From: Oscillospiraceae bacterium
GTDB taxonomy: Bacteria; Bacillota_A; Clostridia; Oscillospirales; Oscillospiraceae
NCBI GenBank assembly: GCA_017545325.1
Contig: JAFWOX010000091.1
Location: forward strand, 1-64,000
Direction of reading: 5' to 3'
Length of the DNA: 64,000 nt
Position numbers and translations under genes: made by a program
Notes under the pieces: model-generated
What the model was told of the DNA's origin: nothing
Database searches by the model: none
What the model saw: the letters and a program-made list of their open reading frames with translations, nothing else
Part shown: one piece after another, positions 46,687 to 54,617 of the stretch
Position numbering within the stretch: the first letter of the stretch is position 1
How the letters are laid out: each line of letters opens with the position of its first letter

Positions 46687-48473
46687 CAGTCGGCACCTCC
46701 TTCCGCCAGCGCGGCAAGAAGCGTGCCGTCCGCCTCCGCCTCTTCCAGACCGTGCTGCATGATGCAGGTCTTGTAGTAATAGCCCTTCTTCTGCATCAGC
46801 TGCCGGTGGGTGCCCTCCTCCAGGATGCGGCCCTTATCCAGAATGTAGATGTAGTCCGCCTGCTTCACGGAGGAGATGCGCTGGGCGATGATGATGGTGG
46901 TGCATTGGTCCGGCATGTCCGCCAGATGCTTCTGGATGTACTCCTCCGTCTCCATATCCACGGCGGAGGTGGTGTCGTCCAAAATCAGGATGGGGGCGTG
47001 CTTGGCAATGGCCCGGGCCAGGGAGACCCGCTGCTTCTGCCCGCCGGAAAGGCCGGTGCCCCGCTCGCCCACGATGGTATCGTATTTCTCCGGCATCTGG
47101 GAGACGAATTCATCCGCATCCGCGATGACGGCGGAGGAATAGATGTTTTCCATCTCCGTATCCGGAACGCCGTAGGCGATATTGCTCTCCACGGTATCGG
47201 AGAAGAGGAATACGTCCTGCATCGTGAGGCCGATGCTGCTGCGGAGCTTCGTCAGGGACCACTTCCGCACGTCCACGCCGTCTATCTCCACGCTGCCCTG
47301 GGTCACGTCCACGAAGCGGTCGATGACGTTCACCAGGGTGGTCTTGCCGCTGCCCGTGGAGCCCATGACGCCGATGACCTGGCCCGGGGCGATGTGCATG
47401 CTCACGTCGTCCAGCACCCGGGTGCTGCCGTAGTCCAGGGTGACGTGGTTCAGATCCAGCCGTCCCTCCACTTTCTCCGGGCTCTCATCCTTCTCCGGAT
47501 CCTGGATGGCGATATCCATGTAGTACAGCTCCTGCACCTTTTCCGTGGAGGCGCGGAAGCGCTGGATATCGTTCACCAGCATGCCCAGCATCAGCAGGGG
47601 CTCGTTCAGGGTCCAGGCAAAGGTGAGGAAGAGGGTGAGATCGCCGTAGGAGATGCCGCCGTTCTCCTTCCCGATGATCACAAGAATGGAGCCCACCACC
47701 AGGTTGATCACGGTGATGACGGAGGCCAGGGAGTCGATGATGGGGCCGTATTTCAGCCAGATGGACACGGCCTCGATATTCCGGGCCTTATAGGCCTGGT
47801 TCTCGGTCTGGAACTTCTCCAGCTCGAAATCCTCCCGCACGAAGGCCTTCACCACCCGGTTGCCCGCAATGTTCTCCGCCACCACGGCGTTCAGGTTGCT
47901 GAGCTGTTTACGGGCCTTCTTGAAGGCGGGGTGCAGCTTCTGCCCCATCTTGTTGGCGGCGATGGCGGTGAAGGGGGAGACCGCCAGGAGGATCAGGGTG
48001 TATTTCCAGTTGATGCTCATGAATACCGCCAGGGCCACGATGAGCATCAGGATGAACTCCACCACCCGGGGGATGACGAAGCTCAGGCTCCGGCTGATGA
48101 CCTCCACGTCGCCGGAGCACTTGTTGATGATGTCGCCGGCCTTGTTCTCCCGGTAATAATCCGGACCCAGGGCCATGAGCTTGCGGAAGAGAGCCCCCTT
48201 CAGGTTCACCACCGCGGATTCCGCCGCCTGCTCCGCCAGGATGCTGGTGAGGTATCGGCAGGCGGAAAAGGCCAGCCCCACCAGGACGCTCAGCCCCAGC
48301 ATGGGGAAGAGGCGCTCGAACTGCTGAGGCATGAGGATGTCGTCCACGATGTCCTTGAAGATGTAGGGCTCCCAGGTCATGAGGCCGACGCCGGCAATGT
48401 TGAAGAAGATGGCAAGGATCAGTCGGTACTTATACTTGCCCATCCACCCAAATGCCCACTTGTACTGCTTCAA
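46686..48473 (-). CDS. ABC exporter half-transporter, degenerate-site subunit
   Basis: A 595-residue protein with an N-terminal six-helix transmembrane domain (about 15-310) and an ATPase domain: Walker A GSTGSGKTTLV, Q-loop region IGLTMQDVFLFSD, signature LSGGQKQRVSLARAI, and Walker B ILILDDTTSAVD, where Asp stands in the place of the catalytic Glu. This is the mark of the non-hydrolysing half-site in heterodimeric exporters such as BmrCD. Its partner gene overlaps downstream. Start is TTG 48473. Likely substrates are drugs, lipids or peptides; none can be chosen from sequence. Confidence 0.93.
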   Translation of the reverse strand: MKQYKWAFGWMGKYKYRLILAIFFNIAGVGLMTWEPYIFKDIVDDILMPQQFERLFPMLGLSVLVGLAFSACRYLTSILAEQAAESAVVNLKGALFRKLMALGPDYYRENKAGDIINKCSGDVEVISRSLSFVIPRVVEFILMLIVALAVFMSINWKYTLILLAVSPFTAIAANKMGQKLHPAFKKARKQLSNLNAVVAENIAGNRVVKAFVREDFELEKFQTENQAYKARNIEAVSIWLKYGPIIDSLASVITVINLVVGSILVIIGKENGGISYGDLTLFLTFAWTLNEPLLMLGMLVNDIQRFRASTEKVQELYYMDIAIQDPEKDESPEKVEGRLDLNHVTLDYGSTRVLDDVSMHIAPGQVIGVMGSTGSGKTTLVNVIDRFVDVTQGSVEIDGVDVRKWSLTKLRSSIGLTMQDVFLFSDTVESNIAYGVPDTEMENIYSSAVIADADEFVSQMPEKYDTIVGERGTGLSGGQKQRVSLARAIAKHAPILILDDTTSAVDMETEEYIQKHLADMPDQCTTIIIAQRISSVKQADYIYILDKGRILEEGTHRQLMQKKGYYYKTCIMQHGLEEAEADGTLLAALAEGGAD

Positions 48474-48503
48474 ATTCTTCTCACTCCGTTTATCTTCATT
48501 TTC

Positions 48504-49533
48504 TTAATCATCTTTCACGCGGTCCTTCAGCTGATCCAGGTAGAACTGGAGGGCGAAAAGGATGCCGTCCACGGCGAAGCCGCCGCAGCCCTCCTCCGGC
48601 TTCATCTCGGCGCATTTCAAGGAGCCGTACTGGCTCCTGAACCGGATCATGAAGGCGCTGCGCAGGGCCTCTTCCTCCTCCTTGGGGAAGACCTCCCCGA
48701 AGTACAGGAGGGCCGCCTCCAACAGGCCGCAGTTGGGGCTGTCCTTCGGCAGCCGGCGGAATCAGGTCCCGGGCATGCTCCTCCCGGATGAGCTTATCCA
48801 GGGCCAGGAGGGCCGTCTCCCCGCAGGGCTTCTGCTGCGCGAAGCAGTCGCCGACAAATTGCTTCAGGGCCTGGATGACGCCCAGATCAAAGCCGTCCTC
48901 CTCCTGCCGGACGCCCCATTCCCCCTGGATGGCGCGGTAACGGTCGAAAAGGAGCTGGGCGAAGCGCACCCGCCCCCGGCTGCTCCCGAACCGGAGATAC
49001 TTGGGATTGAGATCCCGGATCCGCACCCGGTCCAGCGCGTCGGCGTCCTTCAGCATGCGGGCCAGGCGCAGCCCCCGCTCCGGGTCGGCCGGGGCGTGCT
49101 TCCGGATCACGTCGCCCATATATTTGTCCCCGATGGAGTGGGCCTCCACGCCCGCCATCATGAGCTTCAGGTCCTCGCCGTCCCGGCCCGTGAGCTCCGC
49201 CAGCTTCAGGGAGGAGCGGTAGCCGTGGGCGTTGTCCAGCCAGTCGCTTTCCCGACCGGTGTCGTGGTAAGAGCACATATCCATGAGCAGGGCGGTATCC
49301 GCCTCGTCCAGCTCCTCCGCCATGGCGCACATGGCCCCGTGGACCATGGTGCGCTCGATATGGCCCAGGCCATGGACATGGCTTTGGTACAGCACGTCTC
49401 GCTTTAAGGCCTTCAAGGCTTTCAGCAGGGCGGATCCGTAGGGCGAGGCCAGAAGAGCGTCCACCCGGGGCTGTTCATCTCCCCAGTCTTTGCGCCTCAG
49501 CAGGGTCAGCATGGGGCTGCTGCGGTCTTCCAT
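48504..49533 (-). pseudogene. HD-domain phosphohydrolase, frameshifted near the C-terminus
   Basis: The frame from ATG 49533 encodes an HD-domain protein: His in SHVHGLGHIERT, His-Asp in MDMCSYHDTGRESDWLDNAH, and later Asp in LKDADALDRVR, a set of metal ligands typical of HD hydrolases. It leaves phase at about 48755-48765; the other frame continues with LPKDSPNCGLLEAALLYFGE and ends at 48504. Removing one C from a CC pair gives IRRLPKDSPN and a continuous 342-residue product. The total length (1030) is one above a multiple of three. It is the first gene of an operon with the two exporter subunits, a combination I cannot link to a known pathway. Confidence 0.82.
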
Positions 49534-49578
49534 GGGCCTGTGTCCCCCCTTCGCTCATGTGGATTTCGCTGAGAGTAG

Positions 49579-49607
49579 ATTATATCACCGTAACATATAC
49601 TTTGCAA
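49579..49607 (-). promoter_or_regulatory. promoter of the HD/ABC operon
   Basis: Minus strand: TTGCAA (49607-49602), 17-base spacer, TATAAT (49584-49579). Confidence 0.75.
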
Positions 49608-49614
49608 CATAAAC

Positions 49615-49643
49615 TTGACAAAACCTCGTCCTCACCCTATGAT
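49615..49643 (+). promoter_or_regulatory. promoter of the CoA-transferase gene
   Basis: TTGACA (49615-49620), 17-base spacer, TATGAT (49638-49643), back to back with the minus-strand promoter. Confidence 0.8.
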
Positions 49644-49676
49644 GAGCAGAAGGAAACCAGCTGAGGAGGAAGCCCG

Positions 49677-51224
49677 ATGAAGAAAATCTACACCATGGAG
49701 GAAGCCATGGACCTCATCCACGACGGGGATACCATCTGGGTGAACGCCTTTGCCGCCTGCGCATCCCCCGTTGACCTGAACAAGGCCATCACCCGCCGCT
49801 TCCGGGCTACCGGCCACCCCCGGCACCTGACGGTGTACAGCGCCTTCAGCTTCGCGGAGTGGAAGGAGGGCAGCGAGGTGGAGGGCTATATCTGCGAGGG
49901 CGGCGTGGACTGCGTCGTGATCGGCTTCTTCGGCAGCCTGTACAGCACCGTGAAGGCGATCCAGGAGAACCGGATCGAGGGATACAATCTCCCCGGCGGC
50001 GTGATGAGCCATATGATCCGGGCCGCCGCCTGCGGACAGAAATCCCTGTTCACCAAGATCGGGCTGAATCTCTTCGTGGATCCCCGGAACGCCCAGTACC
50101 GGCTGAACGAGCGCAGCAAGCGCACCCTGGTGCACCTGGCGGAGGAAAACGGGGAGCAGGGGCTCCTTTACGATATCCCCACGGTGAACGTTGCCCTGCT
50201 GAAGGCCACCTACGCGGACGAGCGGGGGAACATCACCTTTGAGAACGAGGCCGCCAGCATCGACTGCCTGGCCGTGGCCCAGGCCACCCACCGGAATGGG
50301 GGCAAGGTCATCGTACAGGTGAGCCGCATCGTGAACAACCACATGCTGCCCCGCACCGTGAACGTGCCCGCCGCCCTGGTGGACGCGGTGGTGGTGGTGC
50401 CGGACCAGAAGCAGCTCACCAACGTCAGCGGGTTTTATGAGTATATCTGCGGCAAGTATGTGCCCACGGGGAACATCCTCAAGGCCTGCCGGGATGAGAT
50501 CAGCTCCCGCATCGGGGAGACCAGCCACCGCACCGCCCTGCACCACGCCATCGCCAAGCGGGCCGTGCAGGAACTGCAGGAGGGGCAGATCGTGAACATC
50601 GGCATCGGCATCCCGGAGCTCATCGCGGAGGAGGTGCTGGAGCGGGGCCTGCTGGAGAAGGTCCATCTGTCGGTGGAATCCGGCCATACCGGGGGCTACC
50701 CCCTCAGCGGCATGGGCTTCGGCGTCTCCATCGGGCCGGACACTATGATGGACATGGCCCGGCAGTTCGATTTTTACGAGGGAGGCGGCCTGGATATCTG
50801 CTTCATCGGCACCCTGCAGGTGGACGCCAGAGGCAATGTGAACGGCCACCAGGCGCCCGGGAAGCTCAGCGGCATCGGCGGCTTCGCCAACATCAGCCAG
50901 ACCACCAAAAAGGTGGTGTTCTGCATGACCTTCACCGCCGGGGGGCTGGAGGGTACCTTCGATGGGACGAGCGTCCATATCACCAAGGAGGGGCGGAACC
51001 GGAAGTTCCTGGAGACCATCCCCACCCGGAGCTTCGCGGTGGAGAACGCCCGGGCCATCAACCAGGAGGTGCTGTACGTCACGGAGCGCTGCGTCTTCGG
51101 CCTGACGGAGGAGGGGCTGGAGCTGCGGGAGGTGGCTCCCGGCGTCGACCTGCAGAAGGATATCCTGGACCAGCTGCCCTTCCGGCCGAAGCTCGCCCGG
51201 GAGCTGAAGGTCATGCGCTTCTGA
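49677..51224 (+). CDS. acyl-CoA:acetate/3-ketoacid or propionate CoA-transferase
   Basis: A 515-residue class I CoA-transferase with alpha and beta halves fused, as in propionate CoA-transferase (Pct/YdiF). The alpha half has the glycine-rich LPGGVMSHMIRAAACGQKS; the beta half has GQIVNIGIGIPELIAEEVL and the catalytic glutamate Glu334 in SVESGHTGGYPLSG. It moves CoA between short-chain acids, linking butyrate, propionate or lactate formation to acetate. The ATG is after GAGGAGG at 49666-49672. It stands alone with its own promoter. Confidence 0.93.
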   Translation: MKKIYTMEEAMDLIHDGDTIWVNAFAACASPVDLNKAITRRFRATGHPRHLTVYSAFSFAEWKEGSEVEGYICEGGVDCVVIGFFGSLYSTVKAIQENRIEGYNLPGGVMSHMIRAAACGQKSLFTKIGLNLFVDPRNAQYRLNERSKRTLVHLAEENGEQGLLYDIPTVNVALLKATYADERGNITFENEAASIDCLAVAQATHRNGGKVIVQVSRIVNNHMLPRTVNVPAALVDAVVVVPDQKQLTNVSGFYEYICGKYVPTGNILKACRDEISSRIGETSHRTALHHAIAKRAVQELQEGQIVNIGIGIPELIAEEVLERGLLEKVHLSVESGHTGGYPLSGMGFGVSIGPDTMMDMARQFDFYEGGGLDICFIGTLQVDARGNVNGHQAPGKLSGIGGFANISQTTKKVVFCMTFTAGGLEGTFDGTSVHITKEGRNRKFLETIPTRSFAVENARAINQEVLYVTERCVFGLTEEGLELREVAPGVDLQKDILDQLPFRPKLARELKVMRF

Positions 51225-51251
51225 AAAAGTCGGAAGCGGGGAAATTCCGCA

Positions 51252-51279
51252 TTGACAAGCCCGAATATCTGTGTATAAT
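51252..51279 (+). promoter_or_regulatory. promoter of rpsF-ssb-rpsR
   Basis: TTGACA (51252-51257), 16-base spacer, consensus TATAAT (51274-51279). Confidence 0.85.
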
Positions 51280-51281
51280 AG

Positions 51282-51333
51282 AAAGGCTGGTACGCTGTAC
51301 CAGCCTTTATCCTTGCCTGCGCTCAACGCAGGC
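51282..51333 (+). promoter_or_regulatory. structured leader of the rpsF operon
   Basis: A perfect 12-bp inverted repeat (51282-51293 with 51297-51308) begins near the predicted start point (about 51286). A second hairpin, GCCTGCG/CGCAGGC (51315-51333), is followed by CCGGAAGACC before the GGAGG site. In other Bacillota the S6:S18 complex binds this leader to repress its own synthesis; a match to that motif is possible but not proven here. Confidence 0.55.
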
Positions 51334-51358
51334 CGGAAGACCATAAGGAGGTGCAATA

Positions 51359-51655
<297 letters not shown>

Positions 51656-51657
51656 AA

Positions 51658-52098
51658 ATGCTGAACCACATCGTACTCATGGGCAGACTCACCCGGGATC
51701 CGGAGCTGCGGCAGACCCAGTCCGGCGTCAGCGTGGCGAGCTTTACCCTGGCGGTGGACCGGGATTTTCAGAGCCGTGACGGCGGCGAAAAGCAGACGGA
51801 TTTCATCGACATCGTCGCCTGGCGGAACACCGCGGAGTTCGTCTCCAAGTGGTTCACCAAGGGCCAGATGGCTGTAGTCTCCGGCCGTCTCCAGATCCGG
51901 GACTGGACCGATCGGGAGGGCGGAAAGCGCCGCAGCGCGGAAGTCGTGGCGGACAACGTCTATTTCGGGGACAGCAAGAAGAGCCGGGAGGGCGGGCAGC
52001 CTTCCGGCGGCAGGAGCGGCGGGTATACCGACTATGACGCTCCCGCCATCAAGACCGATTTCGAAGAGGTCGAGGACGACGGCGACCTGCCCTTTTGA
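51658..52098 (+). CDS. ssb: single-stranded DNA-binding protein
   Basis: A 146-residue SSB with an OB-fold (residues 1-105) starting MLNHIVLMGRLTRDPELRQT and including VASFTLAVDRDF and DFIDIVAWRNTAEFVSKWF. A short Gly/Ser-rich linker leads to the acidic tip DGDLPF, the docking peptide for replication and repair proteins. It lies two bases after rpsF, as usual in Bacillota. Confidence 0.98.
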   Translation: MLNHIVLMGRLTRDPELRQTQSGVSVASFTLAVDRDFQSRDGGEKQTDFIDIVAWRNTAEFVSKWFTKGQMAVVSGRLQIRDWTDREGGKRRSAEVVADNVYFGDSKKSREGGQPSGGRSGGYTDYDAPAIKTDFEEVEDDGDLPF

Positions 52099-52120
52099 TC
52101 GAGAATAAGGAGGAGTAATC

Positions 52121-52378
52121 ATGGCGAACATGAACGGCGGCGACCGGAACGACAAGACGGCCAGGCCGCGCAAGCGCAGGAAGGTATGCCAGTTCTGCGC
52201 GGATAAGGCTGCTTTCATCGACTACAAGGACGTGGCGAAGCTTCGCCGCTTCATCTCCGAGCGGAGCAAGATCCTGCCCCGCCGGACCACCGGCACCTGC
52301 GCCATGCATCAGCGCGAGCTGACCACCGCCATCAAGCGGGCCCGTCAGATCGCCCTGCTGCCCTATGTGAGCGACTAA
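52121..52378 (+). CDS. rpsR: 30S ribosomal protein S18
   Basis: An 85-residue S18 with a basic N-terminus ([23 protein letters not shown]), then [21 protein letters not shown] and [20 protein letters not shown]. The CQFC pair and the later Cys may bind zinc, as in zinc-containing S18 forms (only three cysteines are visible). It is the last gene of its operon. Confidence 0.98.
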   Translation: MANMNGGDRNDKTARPRKRRKVCQFCADKAAFIDYKDVAKLRRFISERSKILPRRTTGTCAMHQRELTTAIKRARQIALLPYVSD

Positions 52379-52394
52379 TATGCGCTTCGCGCTT

Positions 52395-52427
52395 CGACCC
52401 GGACCCGCTTCGCTGGGCTCCGGGTCG
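52395..52427 (+). terminator. terminator of the rpsF operon
   Basis: CGACCCGGA-C-CC (52395-52406) pairs with GG-GC-TCCGGGTCG (52415-52427), then ATTTCATT. Confidence 0.65.
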
Positions 52428-52487
52428 ATTTCATTGCGCTTCGCTCCCCGCTCTCGCTTTGCTCGCACAGTCCGCTCCGCGAGTAGT

Positions 52488-52518
52488 ATTTTCGGCAGAA
52501 ATGAATTCTGCCGAAAAT
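52488..52518. repeat. perfect 13-bp inverted repeat in the rpsR-padR gap
   Basis: Arms at 52488-52500 and 52506-52518 around a 5-base loop ATGAA. It looks like a bidirectional terminator but lacks a clean T-run. The rest of the 306-base gap 52379-52684 has two terminators and the padR promoter, with no gene visible. Confidence 0.75.
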
Positions 52519-52583
52519 GTTCCGGATTTATTCGTGCCTGCGGCGCGAATTCTGCGAGGCTCTGGGAGTTCGTCTGAAGTCTG

Positions 52584-52618
52584 AATCTCCCTCTGGTCAT
52601 GCCGGGGGGAGATTTTTC
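52584..52618 (+). terminator. terminator-like hairpin before the padR promoter
   Basis: AATCTCCC (52584-52591) pairs with GGGAGATT (52607-52614), followed by TTT and C. Confidence 0.6.
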
Positions 52619-52621
52619 TGC

Positions 52622-52655
52622 TTGACAAGCATCGAACATCGAGGTAAAGTATACT
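52622..52655 (+). promoter_or_regulatory. padR operon promoter with dyad elements
   Basis: TTGACA (52622-52627), 17-base spacer, TAAAGT (52645-52650). The palindrome AAGTATACTT (52647-52656) covers the -10 end, and ACATCGA occurs on both sides (52636-52642 and 52660-52666), a plausible PadR operator. Confidence 0.6.
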
Positions 52656-52684
52656 TAGAACATCGATGCATAGGAGGTCATAGC

Positions 52685-53026
52685 ATGGAATTCGATAAAT
52701 CCCTCATCAGCGGCTCCAACGCCATGCTGGTGCTGAGTCTCCTGAAGGATGGGGATAAGTACGGCTATGAGATGGTGCAGGAGCTGAAGCGCCGTTCGAA
52801 GAACGTTTTCGCCCTGAAGGAGGGGACCCTGTACCCCCTGCTTCACGCCCTGGAGAATGCCGGGGAGGTGACGGCCTATTCCCAGACCGCACCCACGGGG
52901 CGGGAGCGCCGGTATTACAGCCTCACGGAAAAGGGGGAGGCCCGCCTGCGGGAGAAGGTGCGGGAATGGCGGCTTTTCTCCCAGGGCGTGGATACGGTGC
53001 TGAACGCCGTCCCGGGCCTGGCCTGA
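52685..53026 (+). CDS. PadR-family transcriptional regulator
   Basis: A 113-residue winged-helix protein of the PadR family: MLVLSLLKDGDKYGYEMVQEL, then LKEGTLYPLLHALENAGEV and RRYYSLTEKGEARL, the recognition helix and wing. The C-terminal helix for dimerisation is short, as in the PadR-s2 group. AGGAGG precedes the ATG at 52685. It heads an operon with two membrane proteins, probably regulating the operon itself through the dyads in its promoter. Confidence 0.95.
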   Translation: MEFDKSLISGSNAMLVLSLLKDGDKYGYEMVQELKRRSKNVFALKEGTLYPLLHALENAGEVTAYSQTAPTGRERRYYSLTEKGEARLREKVREWRLFSQGVDTVLNAVPGLA

Positions 53027-53029
53027 GGA

Positions 53030-53839
53030 ATGGGCGTCCTGCGTTTTGACCGCTGGTGCAGCCTGGCGGTGAGCGGGATCCGGTTCAAACCGGACCGGAA
53101 GGAGATATATGAGGAGCTCTACGCCCACATGGAGGACCAGTACGAGGAATTGACCGCCGCCGGTTTCTCCGAGAAAGAGGCAGAGGAGGAGGTGGCCGCC
53201 GCCATGGGGGACCCGGCGGAGACCTCCCGGCAGCTGGCGCGCATTCACCGCCCCTTCTGGGGGTATGCCCTGCGGGCCGCCCGGGTATGCCTGATCCTCT
53301 CCGCGATCCTGGCCCTCATCACGTTTGTTCCCCGGTGTGTGACTTATCTCAAAGAGCAGTCAGCGGATGAGGAGAAGAAGTATCTGGAGGATGCGAGGAT
53401 GGCGGACAGCCTGGACCGCCTGGTGTGGCACTGTCAACCAATGAGCCGGGACAGGTCCGACGGATATACCTTCACCCTGACCGATGCAGCGCTGCGCAGC
53501 TATTCCAACTTTGTAGACAGCAGCTTTGACCGGGATTATCTCCTCCTGCGGGTGGAGGTGTTCAATATCCGGCCCTGGGCAATGCTCTACGGAGTCCATC
53601 AGGAATTCTATGCGGTGGATTCCCTGGGCAATGTGTACACAGCGGATAACCGGACCCGCAACCACCGCCTGCCCTGCGTGATGGGAAGCGTAACCAAAAC
53701 AGGCTTTTTTGCATGGACCTGGGAGCTTCGCCTGAATGGCTTCTGCTCCTGGGAGGCAGAGTGGCTGGAGCTGCGCTATGACCAGTGCGGCCGGGACGTG
53801 CGGCTGTATCTCGATCTGCGGGAGGGAGAAGAAGGATGA
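53030..53839 (+). CDS. membrane protein with an N-terminal permease-prefix-like helical domain
   Basis: A 269-residue protein three bases after padR. Residues 1-75 are helical and acidic (KEIYEELYAHMEDQYEELTA, then FSEKEAEEEVAAAMGDP), the pattern of the DUF1700/permease-prefix domain found in proteins encoded with PadR regulators. One membrane helix follows (about 85-105), then an extracytoplasmic domain of about 160 residues with beta strands and Tyr/Asn-rich stretches. It has a 4-base overlap with the next gene. A sensing or envelope-stress role is suggested by the context only. Confidence 0.8.
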   Translation: MGVLRFDRWCSLAVSGIRFKPDRKEIYEELYAHMEDQYEELTAAGFSEKEAEEEVAAAMGDPAETSRQLARIHRPFWGYALRAARVCLILSAILALITFVPRCVTYLKEQSADEEKKYLEDARMADSLDRLVWHCQPMSRDRSDGYTFTLTDAALRSYSNFVDSSFDRDYLLLRVEVFNIRPWAMLYGVHQEFYAVDSLGNVYTADNRTRNHRLPCVMGSVTKTGFFAWTWELRLNGFCSWEAEWLELRYDQCGRDVRLYLDLREGEEG

Positions 53840-54561
53840 AGCAGCTCTTTCAGCGGATCCCCAGGAAACACCGTTTCTTCCTGGATTTAGCCCTCACTCT
53901 GCTCCTCCTGCTGGCGATCGCCGCAGTGGTGGGGATCCCCGCTGTTGGGGATGAAGTCCGTTTCCGGCGGGTGGAGAAGGCAAGTCTGGCAGGTCCCTCG
54001 GAGATCCTGGATCTGTTCTCCGTTCCGGGGGGATGGAGCGGTGTGGGATATGACCGGCTGCTTATCGCAGACGCCGGAGAGGAGATCCTGTTCTATCCGT
54101 TTTTCGATCATGGGTATGGCAGCGTATATCGCCGGGAAAAGAACCAGGGTGTTCTGCTGGTACCTGCACCCACGAATATGATCGGCGGGTCAGGCGGAAC
54201 GGTCCTGCCCCTGTTCCTGTTCGTGGATGATCCGGCGGCGGTGAAGGCAGAGGTGACCCTGTATCTCTCCGATACCGTTGAAGTCAAGCTGGGCCAGGTC
54301 CGTGGTCTGGACGCGCCGCCGGAGGAGCGGGACGCCAACACCCGGGATCGGTACTTCTGGTTCAACATTCCCATGCCGGAAAACCGATGGTCGGAGAAAT
54401 TTGATCTGTTGTACTCACTTTGGGAGTCCAATGCATTTTACGCCACAGCGGCGGGAGAGTACCCCGCGGTCATCCGGCTGTACAACGCCGACGGCGCACT
54501 TCTGGAGTCCCGGGAATACGTCGTCCGATCCCGGCAGATGGACGCCCAGGCGGAAGAATAG
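53836..54561 (+). CDS. membrane-anchored extracytoplasmic protein
   Basis: A 241-residue protein whose ATG overlaps the previous stop (ATGA). The basic start (MKQLFQRIPRKHRFF) and one hydrophobic helix (about 16-37) anchor it; the rest is predicted outside, with beta-type strands and no cysteines. No domain is recognised. It is the third gene of the PadR operon, and both membrane products share the same general layout, so they may form a complex at the cell surface. Confidence 0.75.
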   Translation: MKQLFQRIPRKHRFFLDLALTLLLLLAIAAVVGIPAVGDEVRFRRVEKASLAGPSEILDLFSVPGGWSGVGYDRLLIADAGEEILFYPFFDHGYGSVYRREKNQGVLLVPAPTNMIGGSGGTVLPLFLFVDDPAAVKAEVTLYLSDTVEVKLGQVRGLDAPPEERDANTRDRYFWFNIPMPENRWSEKFDLLYSLWESNAFYATAAGEYPAVIRLYNADGALLESREYVVRSRQMDAQAEE

Positions 54562-54568
54562 ACAAAAC

Positions 54569-54602
54569 GCGGCGCGGACGGCGGAATGGCCGTCCGCGCC
54601 GC
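54569..54602 (-). terminator. fba terminator
   Basis: A 14-bp perfect stem (54569-54582 with 54589-54602). On the minus strand GTTTTGTC follows. It may also stop the PadR operon from the other side. Confidence 0.85.
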
Positions 54603-54617
54603 AGCGTCTTCCGCGTT

